Counted from the first letter of the stretch, positions 1-6,150 are shown. The stretch is DNA of 7,907 bases from an uncultured Clostridia bacterium (GCA_934155165.1 CAKPGS010000041.1:1-7907); one strand, 5' to 3'. A program made the numbers and translations. The notes: generated by a model from the sequence alone, not told the origin.

Positions 1-570
1 ATGTCCTAATGCCACATAATTAAATCCCATTTCTTCTAATTTATTCTTTGAAATTGGATTATATTGCATATCTTCTGTTTTGCTTGCATCAAGACTTGCA
101 TGTGTTATTAAAATATTTATTTTATTTTTTTCATCTAGATTTATTTCTTCTATTCCTGAATTTTTGCAATAATAATCTTCAAAACCATATCCATAAATAT
201 TTATATTATTTAATTTAATTTTTTCTATTTTTGAATTAAATATTTTTACATTTTCATTCCAATTAAATTTTTGATAATAAGAATTTTTTATATTTGGATC
301 ATGGTTTCCTGGCGCTATAAATATTTTTGTTTCTGGAATTTCTTTAAATAAATTATTTATATATTCTATTGTTGTTTCTCTAATATATTTTTGTTCATAT
401 AAATCTCCAGCAATAAAAAATAGGTCTATTTTATTTTCTTTTATATAATTTATTATTTTTTTAAATATTTCTCTTTGTTCTAATCTTATTTTTTCTGTTA
501 GACCTTCTATTTCTGATAAACTTGATAAACTGCTATCAAAATGCATGTCTGCAATGTGTACAAATTTCAT
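1..570 (-). CDS. Metallophosphoesterase, DNA repair exonuclease (SbcD/Mre11/YhaO type), C-terminus outside window
   Basis: The 190 codons in the window encode the N-terminal half of a calcineurin-like phosphoesterase of the DNA repair nuclease family. Metal-binding motifs appear in family order: DMH at residues 8-10, GD at 55-56, GNHD at 88-91, a TH at 156-157 and GH at the window edge (189-190). Enzymes of this group use two metal ions, usually Mn2+, to cut DNA ends and commonly pair with an SbcC/YhaN-like ATPase; no such partner is visible because the downstream side is cut off. The start ATG at 568-570 is preceded by a textbook GGAGG at 576-580. The start MKFVHIADMHFDS resembles YhaO/SbcD openings. 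Family members are usually about twice this length, so roughly half is missing. SbcD versus YhaO cannot be decided from this half. Confidence 0.88.
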   Translation of the reverse strand, partial: MKFVHIADMHFDSSLSSLSEIEGLTEKIRLEQREIFKKIINYIKENKIDLFFIAGDLYEQKYIRETTIEYINNLFKEIPETKIFIAPGNHDPNIKNSYYQKFNWNENVKIFNSKIEKIKLNNINIYGYGFEDYYCKNSGIEEINLDEKNKINILITHASLDASKTEDMQYNPISKNKLEEMGFNYVALGH

Positions 571-575
571 TTTTA

Positions 576-580
576 CCTCC
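576..580 (-). promoter_or_regulatory. Ribosome binding site of the phosphoesterase gene
   Basis: GGAGG on the minus strand lies 5 bases before the ATG at 568-570. It fixes the start of a gene whose reading frame leaves the window. Confidence 0.8.
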
Positions 581-614
581 GTTAATATTTTTTATAATAT
601 TATATAAAAATTTT

Positions 615-634
615 GGGCACGGAGCACCGCGCCC
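615..634 (-). repeat. GC-rich hairpin element in the spacer
   Basis: On the minus strand GGGCGCGG and CCGTGCCC form an 8-bp stem with one G.T wobble around the loop TGCT. It is flanked by TTGTAGG on one side and AAAATTTTT on the other. It is by far the most G+C-rich stretch in the spacer and lies between the promoterless-looking region and the ribosome binding site of the phosphoesterase gene. The T run starts four bases after the stem, so it is a poor fit to an intrinsic terminator. From memory it resembles short dispersed palindromic units found in intergenic DNA of Clostridia; that identification is an inference. Confidence 0.6.
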
Positions 635-661
635 CTACAAAGTTTGATATTTGTTTATTCA

Positions 662-696
662 AAGACAAAATATAGCTTAATTAATTATTTTGTCTT
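662..696. repeat. 11-bp perfect inverted repeat, possible operator
   Basis: AAGACAAAATA at 662-672 is matched exactly by its reverse complement at 686-696, with a 13-base A+T-rich centre that contains TTAATTAA. Neither side carries a T run, which argues against a terminator. On the minus strand the arms overlap a weak promoter-like pair (AAGACA at 691-696, TATATT at 669-674, 16-base spacing), so the repeat could be a repressor site for the phosphoesterase gene. The repeat itself is certain; the role is a guess. Confidence 0.45.
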
Positions 697-716
697 GTTT
701 TACAATTTCATACAAT

Positions 717-763
717 AAAAAATTGACTAGAAAAATCTTATCACATTAAGATTTTCTAGTCAA
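717..763 (-). terminator. Intrinsic terminator of the coupling-protein operon
   Basis: A 17-bp stem with one bulged A (747-763 pairing with 723-740) closes on a 6-base loop at 741-746. On the minus strand it is followed at once by six T residues (717-722). It lies 25 bases past the stop codon of the coupling-protein gene, so it ends the 3614-788 transcription unit. On the plus strand only a loose T-rich stretch follows, so plus-strand termination is less likely. Confidence 0.88.
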
Positions 764-787
764 TATTTTACAAACATTTTTTTGTGA

Positions 788-2311
788 TTAATCTTTGTCT
801 ATTGGTCCAAATAATTCATCAAATTTTGCTTCTAATTCTTTTTGGATATCTACATCTATTTCGTTTTCTTCTTGAGGAGCTGGTTGTGATGTGTTTGGTA
901 GAATTGGTGGTAATTCTGTTTCTGATGTTTTCTTTTCTTCTTGTATTGGTTCATCTTCAAATAAATCATCTAAAGATTCTACTTTTAAATCTTTTACTTG
1001 TTTTCCACCTTTGTTTTCATTACTATCTACATATGGATTGTATGGATTATATTTTCTCCATTCTCCTCTTTCTATTTCTCCTATATCATTATGGCTTATT
1101 TCTAAAGCTTCCATTTTTCTTGCCATTGGCTTTTTAAAGTAATAGAATTTGTCTGCTTTTATTGGCCTTACACCTTTTACAAATATTATACATTTATCAT
1201 TATCAAATCTTCTAAGTTCATCTGGTGTAAGTAATGCTCTTGCCATAATTTGGTCTGATACACTCGTAGATTTACTATGTGTTTTCTTGTCTTTACTCTT
1301 TGATTTACTTTCATGTGTAATTGTTTTTTCTCCAAGTGCTTTAGAGAAATATTCAACTGTTTTTTGTGAGTTACTTCCTAAGAATACGTGTGTATCACAG
1401 TTTCCTATAATTGTTTCATATGATTTTTCGTATATTGCTTCTAATTGGTCAAGGTTTTGTAAAATAACACTGAAGGAAATTTTCCTACTTCTACTTGTTG
1501 AAATCTTTTTATCAAAATCTGGTATTTTTCCTATATTTGCGAACTCGTCTAATATAAAGAAAGTTTGCATTGGTAATTTTCCGCCATTATTATCCGCAAA
1601 ATCGTATAATTGTTGTATCATTTGTGAGAAGAATATTGTTAATAAAAAGTCGTATGCTGTATGTGTATCTGACGATATAACATATACCGCTGTTTTCTTT
1701 TTACCTATATCTTCAAAACTTATTGTATCTGTTGATGTTAGTTCTGCAATCTCTTTAGAATCAAATTTTCCTAATTTAGATTGCAATGAACTAAGTATTG
1801 AACCATATGTTTTTTCTGGTGCAATTTCAATAGATTTATAATACATTCTTGCTGGGTGGTCATATGGTAATTGTGAAATTAATTCTGTAAGTAAATTGCT
1901 TCCCTTATTATTGTTTGCAGCTCTTACAAGTTCTGCACAACTTGCTAAGTTTTGTTCTTCTTCTGGTCTTGTTGCTATTAAATAATAAATTAATGCCTTT
2001 AATAGCATTTCCGCCATATCATCCCAGTAAGGGTCTGAACCACTATCTGTTTTTTGTCCTTTTACTATTGTGTTTGCTATAACGTCTACATCTAATTCAC
2101 TTGAAATGTGCATTAATGGGTTGTAGCCATCGCTATATTGTGGATGAACTAAGTTTAATACTTTTATTTCATATCCTTTTGATTTTAAATAACCTGCTGT
2201 TCTATCATATAATTCACCTTTTGGATCTGTAAAAATATACGATCCTAAACATTGGTAAGCATTTGGTATTGAGTATGCAGAAGATTTACCAGACCCAGAT
2301 CCGTCCAACAA
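788..2311 (-). CDS. VirD4/TraG-family coupling protein, ATPase portion (downstream frame of a frameshifted gene)
   Basis: This frame holds the cytoplasmic ATPase of a type IV secretion coupling protein, the hexameric motor that brings DNA or protein substrates to the secretion channel. In rebuilt full-length numbering it has the end of Walker A (GSGSGKS, 156-162), the family motif TDPKGELYD (180-188), Walker B FFILDEFAN (403-411) and the sensor-like VILQNLDQL (434-442). The last 90 or so residues are acidic and proline-containing, likely a disordered tail. The only start in this frame before the motif is a TTG at 2309-2311 with no ribosome binding site, in the middle of the domain, so this is almost certainly not an independent gene but the second half of the gene starting at 2768. 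Without the N-terminal part it lacks the membrane anchor and the beginning of Walker A. Confidence 0.85.
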   Translation of the reverse strand: MLDGSGSGKSSAYSIPNAYQCLGSYIFTDPKGELYDRTAGYLKSKGYEIKVLNLVHPQYSDGYNPLMHISSELDVDVIANTIVKGQKTDSGSDPYWDDMAEMLLKALIYYLIATRPEEEQNLASCAELVRAANNNKGSNLLTELISQLPYDHPARMYYKSIEIAPEKTYGSILSSLQSKLGKFDSKEIAELTSTDTISFEDIGKKKTAVYVISSDTHTAYDFLLTIFFSQMIQQLYDFADNNGGKLPMQTFFILDEFANIGKIPDFDKKISTSRSRKISFSVILQNLDQLEAIYEKSYETIIGNCDTHVFLGSNSQKTVEYFSKALGEKTITHESKSKSKDKKTHSKSTSVSDQIMARALLTPDELRRFDNDKCIIFVKGVRPIKADKFYYFKKPMARKMEALEISHNDIGEIERGEWRKYNPYNPYVDSNENKGGKQVKDLKVESLDDLFEDEPIQEEKKTSETELPPILPNTSQPAPQEENEIDVDIQKELEAKFDELFGPIDKD

Positions 2312-2768
2312 TTAAAACATTAACATTTCCTATTTTGTCTAAAGGTAAATAATTATCTTCTGCAAGTATTATTCCTTCTTTTTCGCTTAATACTTTATAT
2401 TGTTCTCCATGTTCTGCCCAGCCACTTGAACCATGTTCAATATCTTCATATTCACTTTTTGGTTTTAATTTACGTATTCCTACAATCATTAATATAACGA
2501 AAACTATTGTATATAATAATAAATTATGCATAAATGTTGAAAAATATAATTTGTTAAACATTTTTCCTAAATTTGTTCCAACTGCTGTAATATTGCTAGA
2601 AATATTTAAAATAAAGTTTTCTAAATCAAATCCATTAATAGTTGTTGAATCAACTACCGTTATAGTTACGGGAAGCACAAATACTATGGCTAAAACAAGC
2701 CATAGTATCGCAAATTTTCCAAAATATTTTTTACTTTTTTTAATCGCTTTTTCTATCTTATAATTCAT
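2286..2768 (-). CDS. VirD4/TraG-family coupling protein, N-terminal membrane portion (upstream frame of a frameshifted gene)
   Basis: This 160-codon frame begins the coupling protein. Two hydrophobic segments, at about residues 19-39 and 83-98, flank a short external loop, the usual anchor of this family. Then comes the conserved lead-in HGSSGWAEHGEQY (112-124) and the strand before the P-loop, NVNVLIVG (148-155). At this point the family continues with GGSGSGKS, but here the frame runs into RIWVW and a stop. The start ATG at 2766-2768 has GGGTG at 2776-2780 seven bases upstream and follows the 94-residue gene by 26 bases. On its own the product would be a membrane stub without ATPase. A second ATG at 2785-2787 opens only a nine-codon frame and has no ribosome binding site. 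Confidence 0.85.
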   Translation of the reverse strand: MNYKIEKAIKKSKKYFGKFAILWLVLAIVFVLPVTITVVDSTTINGFDLENFILNISSNITAVGTNLGKMFNKLYFSTFMHNLLLYTIVFVILMIVGIRKLKPKSEYEDIEHGSSGWAEHGEQYKVLSEKEGIILAEDNYLPLDKIGNVNVLIVGRIWVW

Positions 2769-2794
2769 ATGTATTCACCCTTTTCATATGTACA

Positions 2795-3079
2795 TTATCT
2801 GTCTTCAATTTCATGTGATTTATTTTTATCAGCTTTTCTTTTTATTTGATTGTATCTTTCTTCTGTTATTTGATCTAAAATTGCTCCACTTTTATCAATT
2901 CTTACAATCTTTCCATTTTCTTCTTTTATTTGGTGATACCCAGCATTAATTACAATTTCATCTATAATTTCATTTGTTTTCTCCGCTGTTAAAACATTTA
3001 TAATTTTTCCTCTTTCATTAGTGTTTAAAGACATAGACACTATTTTAAACGAATCACCATTTGATTGATTCTTTGCCAT
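2795..3079 (-). CDS. Hypothetical protein, 94 residues, middle gene of the coupling-protein operon
   Basis: I do not recognise this family. The protein is hydrophilic, has no membrane segment or signal peptide, and ends in a charged, lysine-rich stretch (about 76-94). The middle (about 45-70, GYHQIKEENGKIVRIDKSG) looks like two short strands with a turn. The start ATG at 3077-3079 has GGAGG at 3090-3094, ten bases upstream and touching the stop codon of the preceding gene (3096-3098), so the two are probably translationally linked. Its position directly before a coupling protein suggests a small cytoplasmic accessory factor, for example for substrate recruitment, but this rests on neighbourhood only. 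Confidence 0.75.
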   Translation of the reverse strand: MAKNQSNGDSFKIVSMSLNTNERGKIINVLTAEKTNEIIDEIVINAGYHQIKEENGKIVRIDKSGAILDQITEERYNQIKRKADKNKSHEIEDR

Positions 3080-3095
3080 AATTCAACTTCCTCCC

Positions 3096-3614
3096 TTATT
3101 TGTCATCTCTTATTTCAAACGCGAAATAAGATTTATATGGTTTTAATTTACATTTTCCTTTTACTTCATTTGTTTTTTCATCAAAATATATCATTGGTTT
3201 AACTTCTTCTGCTGTTTCTGGATCTATTATAGATATTGGTCTTTTGAAATTTGGTGTATAATTAAACTCTTTGTATATGTTTTCTTCTTCTGAATATAAA
3301 GTGTCAAACTTCATAGGAATAGGATTTTTTGAAATTCTAATTTTGTCGTTTTCAACAGTTCCCATATTTATTACAACTTTTTCTCCTGAAAAAGATAAAA
3401 TAACAAGGTTATCTCCTGTTTCTGAAGGATTATCTATAAAAAATGTTTTCTTTTTATTGTTTCCGTTTAGTTCTTCAGTGTAGTCTAGTCTTTCAACTGT
3501 ATATTTTGGATGATTCTCCAAAAATTCTTTTTCAGTTTTATTCACTTGATAAATTACAGTATTAACCCCTTGTGGATCTGTTATACTAAAATGTTTTCCT
3601 ATAAGGTTTTCCAT
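3096..3614 (-). CDS. Hypothetical protein, 172 residues, first gene of the coupling-protein operon
   Basis: I do not recognise this family. The product is soluble-looking, without signal peptide or membrane segment, and rich in alternating hydrophobic and polar residues that suggest beta structure, such as NLVILSFSGEKVVINMG in the middle. It opens MENLIGKHFSITDP. I chose the ATG at 3612-3614 because GAGGTG at 3622-3627 lies at proper distance; the frame also has an ATG at 3627-3629, but that codon overlaps the ribosome binding site and has none of its own. It is the first gene after a perfect sigma-A promoter and is followed after 16 bases by the 94-residue gene, so it belongs to the coupling-protein operon. 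Confidence 0.75.
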   Translation of the reverse strand: MENLIGKHFSITDPQGVNTVIYQVNKTEKEFLENHPKYTVERLDYTEELNGNNKKKTFFIDNPSETGDNLVILSFSGEKVVINMGTVENDKIRISKNPIPMKFDTLYSEEENIYKEFNYTPNFKRPISIIDPETAEEVKPMIYFDEKTNEVKGKCKLKPYKSYFAFEIRDDK

Positions 3615-3621
3615 TTTATTA

Positions 3622-3627
3622 CACCTC
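3622..3627 (-). promoter_or_regulatory. Ribosome binding site that decides the start of the 172-residue protein
   Basis: GAGGTG lies seven bases before the ATG at 3612-3614 and overlaps the alternative ATG at 3627-3629. This favours the downstream start by five codons. Confidence 0.7.
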
Positions 3628-3677
3628 ATCTCTATATTCCATATATTTTCTTCTGTTTATTACAATCACTGGCATCT

Positions 3678-3706
3678 ATTATACTTTGTTTGCTTTAATT
3701 TGTCAA
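3678..3706 (-). promoter_or_regulatory. Perfect sigma-A promoter of the coupling-protein operon
   Basis: The minus strand has TTGACA at 3701-3706 and TATAAT at 3678-3683 with exactly 17 bases between them, an exact match to the vegetative consensus. Transcription would start near 3671, giving a leader of about 55 bases before the 172-residue gene. This is the strongest promoter in the window, and it drives a unit that otherwise looks accessory. The leader shows no clear hairpin or operator. Confidence 0.88.
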
Positions 3707-3722
3707 TCGATTTATGTTAATT

Positions 3723-4616
3723 TTATATTCCTCTTGGGTTGTAAGTTGATATTTCTGATAGTTTAGTGTATAGTTTTTTCTCCTCGTTTGATAATTCTTT
3801 TGGTACTACTATCATTACTTGTGCAATTAAGTCTCCTCTTCCGCCTTTTCCATCTTTATAACCTTTTCCTTGTATACGTACTTTTTCTCCACTTTCTATT
3901 CCTTGTGGTATATAAATTGATGTTGTATCATCTATTGTACTTAGTGTTGCTTTTGTTCCAAGAGCTGCTTCCCATGGTGTTATTTTTAATTCTGTATATA
4001 TATCAATTCCTTGCAATCTATATTTTTTATTATTTTCAATGTTTACTCCAATTAATAAGTCTCCATTTTTTCCACCATTTACACCTTTTTTCCCTTGACC
4101 TATTAATCTTATTTTTTCATTATTTCGAATTCCTGCCGGTACTTTAACATTAAATGTTTTCATTTTTCCATTTGTTGCCTTTAAAGAAATTTTCTTTTCA
4201 CATCCATAAAAAGTTTCTTCTATAGATAAGTCTATTTTTGTTTCTACATTTTCTCCTTTTACCGGAACCTTAGATTCTTTCTTTCTTATCTTTTTTTCTC
4301 CTTCTGGAGCTCCAAAGAACATAGTCCAAAAATCACTAAATTTTATATCTACTTTATTTTTGTCATTTTCTTCTTTTTTCTTTTTTCTTCCAACACTACT
4401 ATTCCACATTCTATCATATTTTTTCTTAGTGGCAACATTTGAAAGTATTTTATATGCTTCGTTTATATCTTTTATTTTTTCTTCTGAAATTCTATCTCCA
4501 ACATTTAAATCCGGATGATATTTTTTTGCTGCATCCCTATATGCAACCTTTATTTCATGGTTTGTTACCTTACTTGTTTCTAATCCTAATATTTTGTAAT
4601 AATCTTTAAATTTCAT
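3723..4616 (-). CDS. DnaJ-family co-chaperone without zinc finger (CbpA-like)
   Basis: A 297-residue J-domain protein that would stimulate Hsp70 (DnaK) and hand it substrates in the cytoplasm. The J domain covers residues 4-70 with the catalytic HPD at 34-36. The C-terminal substrate-binding region follows from about 124: VKVPAGIRNNEKIRLIGQG (158-176), GGKNGDL (181-187), then the second barrel with TPWEAALG (213-220) and IPQGIESGEKVRIQGKG (236-252). The CxxCxGxG zinc repeats of class A DnaJ are absent, as in CbpA. The usual glycine/phenylalanine linker is replaced by a lysine-rich stretch (77-120) with one WTMFFGAP patch. GGAGG at 4627-4631 precedes the ATG by ten bases. It is not next to hrcA, grpE or dnaK here, and I see no CIRCE element upstream. 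Confidence 0.9.
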   Translation of the reverse strand: MKFKDYYKILGLETSKVTNHEIKVAYRDAAKKYHPDLNVGDRISEEKIKDINEAYKILSNVATKKKYDRMWNSSVGRKKKKEENDKNKVDIKFSDFWTMFFGAPEGEKKIRKKESKVPVKGENVETKIDLSIEETFYGCEKKISLKATNGKMKTFNVKVPAGIRNNEKIRLIGQGKKGVNGGKNGDLLIGVNIENNKKYRLQGIDIYTELKITPWEAALGTKATLSTIDDTTSIYIPQGIESGEKVRIQGKGYKDGKGGRGDLIAQVMIVVPKELSNEEKKLYTKLSEISTYNPRGI

Positions 4617-4647
4617 TATTTAACATCCTCCAACAATTGGTGTGGTT

Positions 4648-4676
4648 ATTATATCATACATTATTTTATTTTTGAA
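4648..4676 (-). promoter_or_regulatory. Sigma-A-like promoter of the DnaJ-family gene
   Basis: The minus strand has TATAAT at 4648-4653 and TTCAAA at 4671-4676 (four of six consensus bases), spaced by 17. It lies in the 63-base gap between murF and the co-chaperone, so the latter can be transcribed on its own. No terminator is visible after murF, so readthrough is also likely. Confidence 0.6.
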
Positions 4677-4679
4677 TAT

Positions 4680-6053
4680 TTATTTCAATTTTTCTATAAT
4701 TTCAAAAAATTTCATTCCATTAGATGCTTTAAATAACGCAACATCTCCCTGTTTTAATTCTTTGTTTAAAAAATCTTCTGCTTTTTTATTATTTTCGAAA
4801 TGATAATTTTTCTTTGTATTTACTACATTATTTATATTTTTAGCAAGTTCTCCAACTGTTACTAATACATCAATATTATTTTTATTAAATTCTTCTCCTA
4901 CTTTTCTATGCAAATCTTCTGCATAACTTCCAAGTTCAAGCATATCCCCTAAAACAGCTATCTTTCTATCTCCTTCAATATCTTTTAAATATTTAAGAGC
5001 TGCTTTCATAGAATCGAAACTGGCATTATAAGAGTCATTTATTATTGTTACATTATCTTTTATTTTAGAAATTTCCATTCTTTTTTTAGTAAGTTCAAAC
5101 TTTTTAATTCCATTTTCAATTTCTTTTTTTGATAATTCCAAAACTCTACCAACTGTTAAAGCACATAAAGCATTATATACAAAATGTTCTCCTCCAACTG
5201 GCACAGTAATTTCATATTTTTCATTTTCTGTAATTGCAGTGAATTTACTGCTTTGTTCCATTAAGTATATATCTTTTGCCTTTGAATTACTTTCATTTTC
5301 TATTCCATATGTATGTATTTCATATTTATTTTTATTTTCTTCATACCATTTATGTAATAAATCGTTATCATTATTTATTACAACATTTTTTATATTTTTG
5401 GAATTTAATATTTCAAGTTTTGCTTTTAATATATTTTCTCTAGACCCTAAATTTCCTATATGTGATGTTCCAATATTTGTAATAACTGCAATATTTGGTT
5501 CTGCAATATTGGTCAAATAATCAATTTCTCCAAAATGATTCATTCCCATTTCTACTACTAGTGCTTCTTCATCTTTTAACTTCAAAATTGTAAACGGAAG
5601 GCCTATATGGTTATTCATATTTCCTTCTGTTTTTAGAACCTTATACTTTTCAGATACTACACTTGCAATTATATCTTTGGTACTTGTTTTTCCAACACTT
5701 CCTGTAACTGCTATAACTGGAAAATCCTTTCCATATAAATTTCTTTTAAAATTAGCAATTTTACCTATTGCTTTTACTGTATCATCAACTAATATTATAG
5801 AAACCTCTTTATTTTTAATATATTCTTCATCAACTTCTATATCTTGTAAAATGCATACCTTTGCTCCATTTTCAATAGCTTGTTTATATAAAGTATTTCC
5901 ATCAAAATTTTCACCTTTTATGCCAACATAAACATCACCACTTTGTAGAATTCTTGTATCTTTACAAAAGTTTTCACAATTATATTTTTTATCTCCACAA
6001 ATTAATTTTCCATTGCAAATATTTAAAATATCTTCTACTGTAATATTTTTCAT
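4680..6053 (-). CDS. murF: UDP-N-acetylmuramoyl-tripeptide--D-alanyl-D-alanine ligase
   Basis: MurF adds D-Ala-D-Ala to the UDP-MurNAc-tripeptide, using ATP, in the last cytoplasmic step of the peptidoglycan monomer. The 457 residues match the family's usual length and three domains: the N-terminal substrate domain with DTR at 32-34 and the GENFDGN loop (47-53); the central ATPase with P-loop TGSVGKTST (117-125), NMNNHIGLPFT (145-155), EMGMNHFGEI (168-177) and TNIGTSHIG (192-200); and the C-terminal Mur ligase domain with NDSYNAS (339-345) and VLGDMLELG (367-375). Near the end the usual KxSR motif reads KASN (442-445), so the conserved arginine is replaced. The start ATG at 6051-6053 has AGAGGTGA at 6060-6067, six bases upstream. 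Neighbours are a spore gene before it and a DnaJ-like gene after it, not the classic dcw cluster. Confidence 0.95.
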   Translation of the reverse strand: MKNITVEDILNICNGKLICGDKKYNCENFCKDTRILQSGDVYVGIKGENFDGNTLYKQAIENGAKVCILQDIEVDEEYIKNKEVSIILVDDTVKAIGKIANFKRNLYGKDFPVIAVTGSVGKTSTKDIIASVVSEKYKVLKTEGNMNNHIGLPFTILKLKDEEALVVEMGMNHFGEIDYLTNIAEPNIAVITNIGTSHIGNLGSRENILKAKLEILNSKNIKNVVINNDNDLLHKWYEENKNKYEIHTYGIENESNSKAKDIYLMEQSSKFTAITENEKYEITVPVGGEHFVYNALCALTVGRVLELSKKEIENGIKKFELTKKRMEISKIKDNVTIINDSYNASFDSMKAALKYLKDIEGDRKIAVLGDMLELGSYAEDLHRKVGEEFNKNNIDVLVTVGELAKNINNVVNTKKNYHFENNKKAEDFLNKELKQGDVALFKASNGMKFFEIIEKLK

Positions 6054-6081
6054 TAAAAATCACCTCTATAAATTCTATGCT

Positions 6082-6110
6082 ATTATAAAATAAATAAAAG
6101 TAATTTACAA
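6082..6110 (-). promoter_or_regulatory. Sigma-A-like promoter of murF
   Basis: The minus strand has TATAAT at 6082-6087 and TTGTAA at 6105-6110 (four of six consensus bases) with 17 bases between. It sits between the terminator-like hairpin after the spore-protein gene and the murF ribosome binding site, which separates vegetative murF expression from the forespore genes upstream. Confidence 0.65.
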
Positions 6111-6130
6111 TATTTTTAAACATAAAATAG

Positions 6131-6150
6131 ATGCAGAATAATCCGCATCC
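6131..6150 (-). terminator. Terminator-like hairpin after the SASP gene
   Basis: On the minus strand GATGCGGA and TCTGCATC pair over 8 bp with one G.T wobble around the loop TTAT. A T-rich TATTTTATG follows and an A run precedes. On the plus strand the same hairpin is followed by CTTTTTT, although no plus-strand gene points at it. It lies 17 bases after the stop of the 58-residue spore gene and before the murF promoter. The T run on the minus strand is interrupted, so efficiency is uncertain. Confidence 0.6.

Larger units (their letters stand above)
788..2768 (-). pseudogene. Whole coupling-protein gene, disrupted by one extra base in Walker A
   Basis: Both halves together span 1981 bases, which is 660 codons plus one base. 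On the minus strand the junction reads GTTGGACGGATCTGG. Removing C at 2303 (or the neighbouring A at 2304) gives codons for V-G-G-S-G-S-G-K-S, a perfect Walker A, and joins the frames into about 659 residues. The shift creates an in-frame CGG arginine codon; by eye I see no other in-frame CGG codon in the genes of this window. The rest of both halves is free of damage, so the lesion is recent, is a sequence error, or is bypassed by frameshifting. There is no homopolymer or known slippery sequence at the site. Confidence 0.82.

Noticed and set aside
593..604. 12-base perfect palindrome TATAATATTATA before the phosphoesterase gene
   Set aside because: Made only of A and T in A+T-rich DNA, with no -35 box at the right distance, so neither a promoter nor an operator call is justified.
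784..1841. Plus-strand open frames opposite the coupling-protein gene (784-1137, 891-1142, 1149-1841)
   Set aside because: They lie opposite a gene with clear family motifs, are leucine/phenylalanine/serine-rich as expected from the reverse of A+T-rich coding sequence, and lack ribosome binding sites.
2290..2311. Programmed frameshift with a classical slippery site in the coupling-protein gene
   Set aside because: There is no slippery heptamer, no internal Shine-Dalgarno at the right place and no downstream structure that I can see. A rare-codon effect remains possible but unsupported, so I call the gene broken.
2758..2787. Nine-codon leader peptide overlapping the start of the coupling-protein gene, with a TACATATG direct repeat
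   Set aside because: The ATG at 2785-2787 has no ribosome binding site, and the 8-base repeat is easily explained by chance in A+T-rich DNA.
3788..4147. 119-residue hydrophobic plus-strand frame inside the DnaJ-family gene
   Set aside because: It is the antisense of a strongly supported gene and looks membrane-like only because of T-rich codons.
4617..4679. CIRCE heat-shock operator before the DnaJ-family gene
   Set aside because: No TTAGCACTC/GAGTGCTAA inverted repeat is present; only a sigma-A-like promoter is seen.
5239..5931. Plus-strand frames inside murF (5239-5520 and 5677-5931)
   Set aside because: Antisense to all key MurF motifs; no ribosome binding site or recognisable product.
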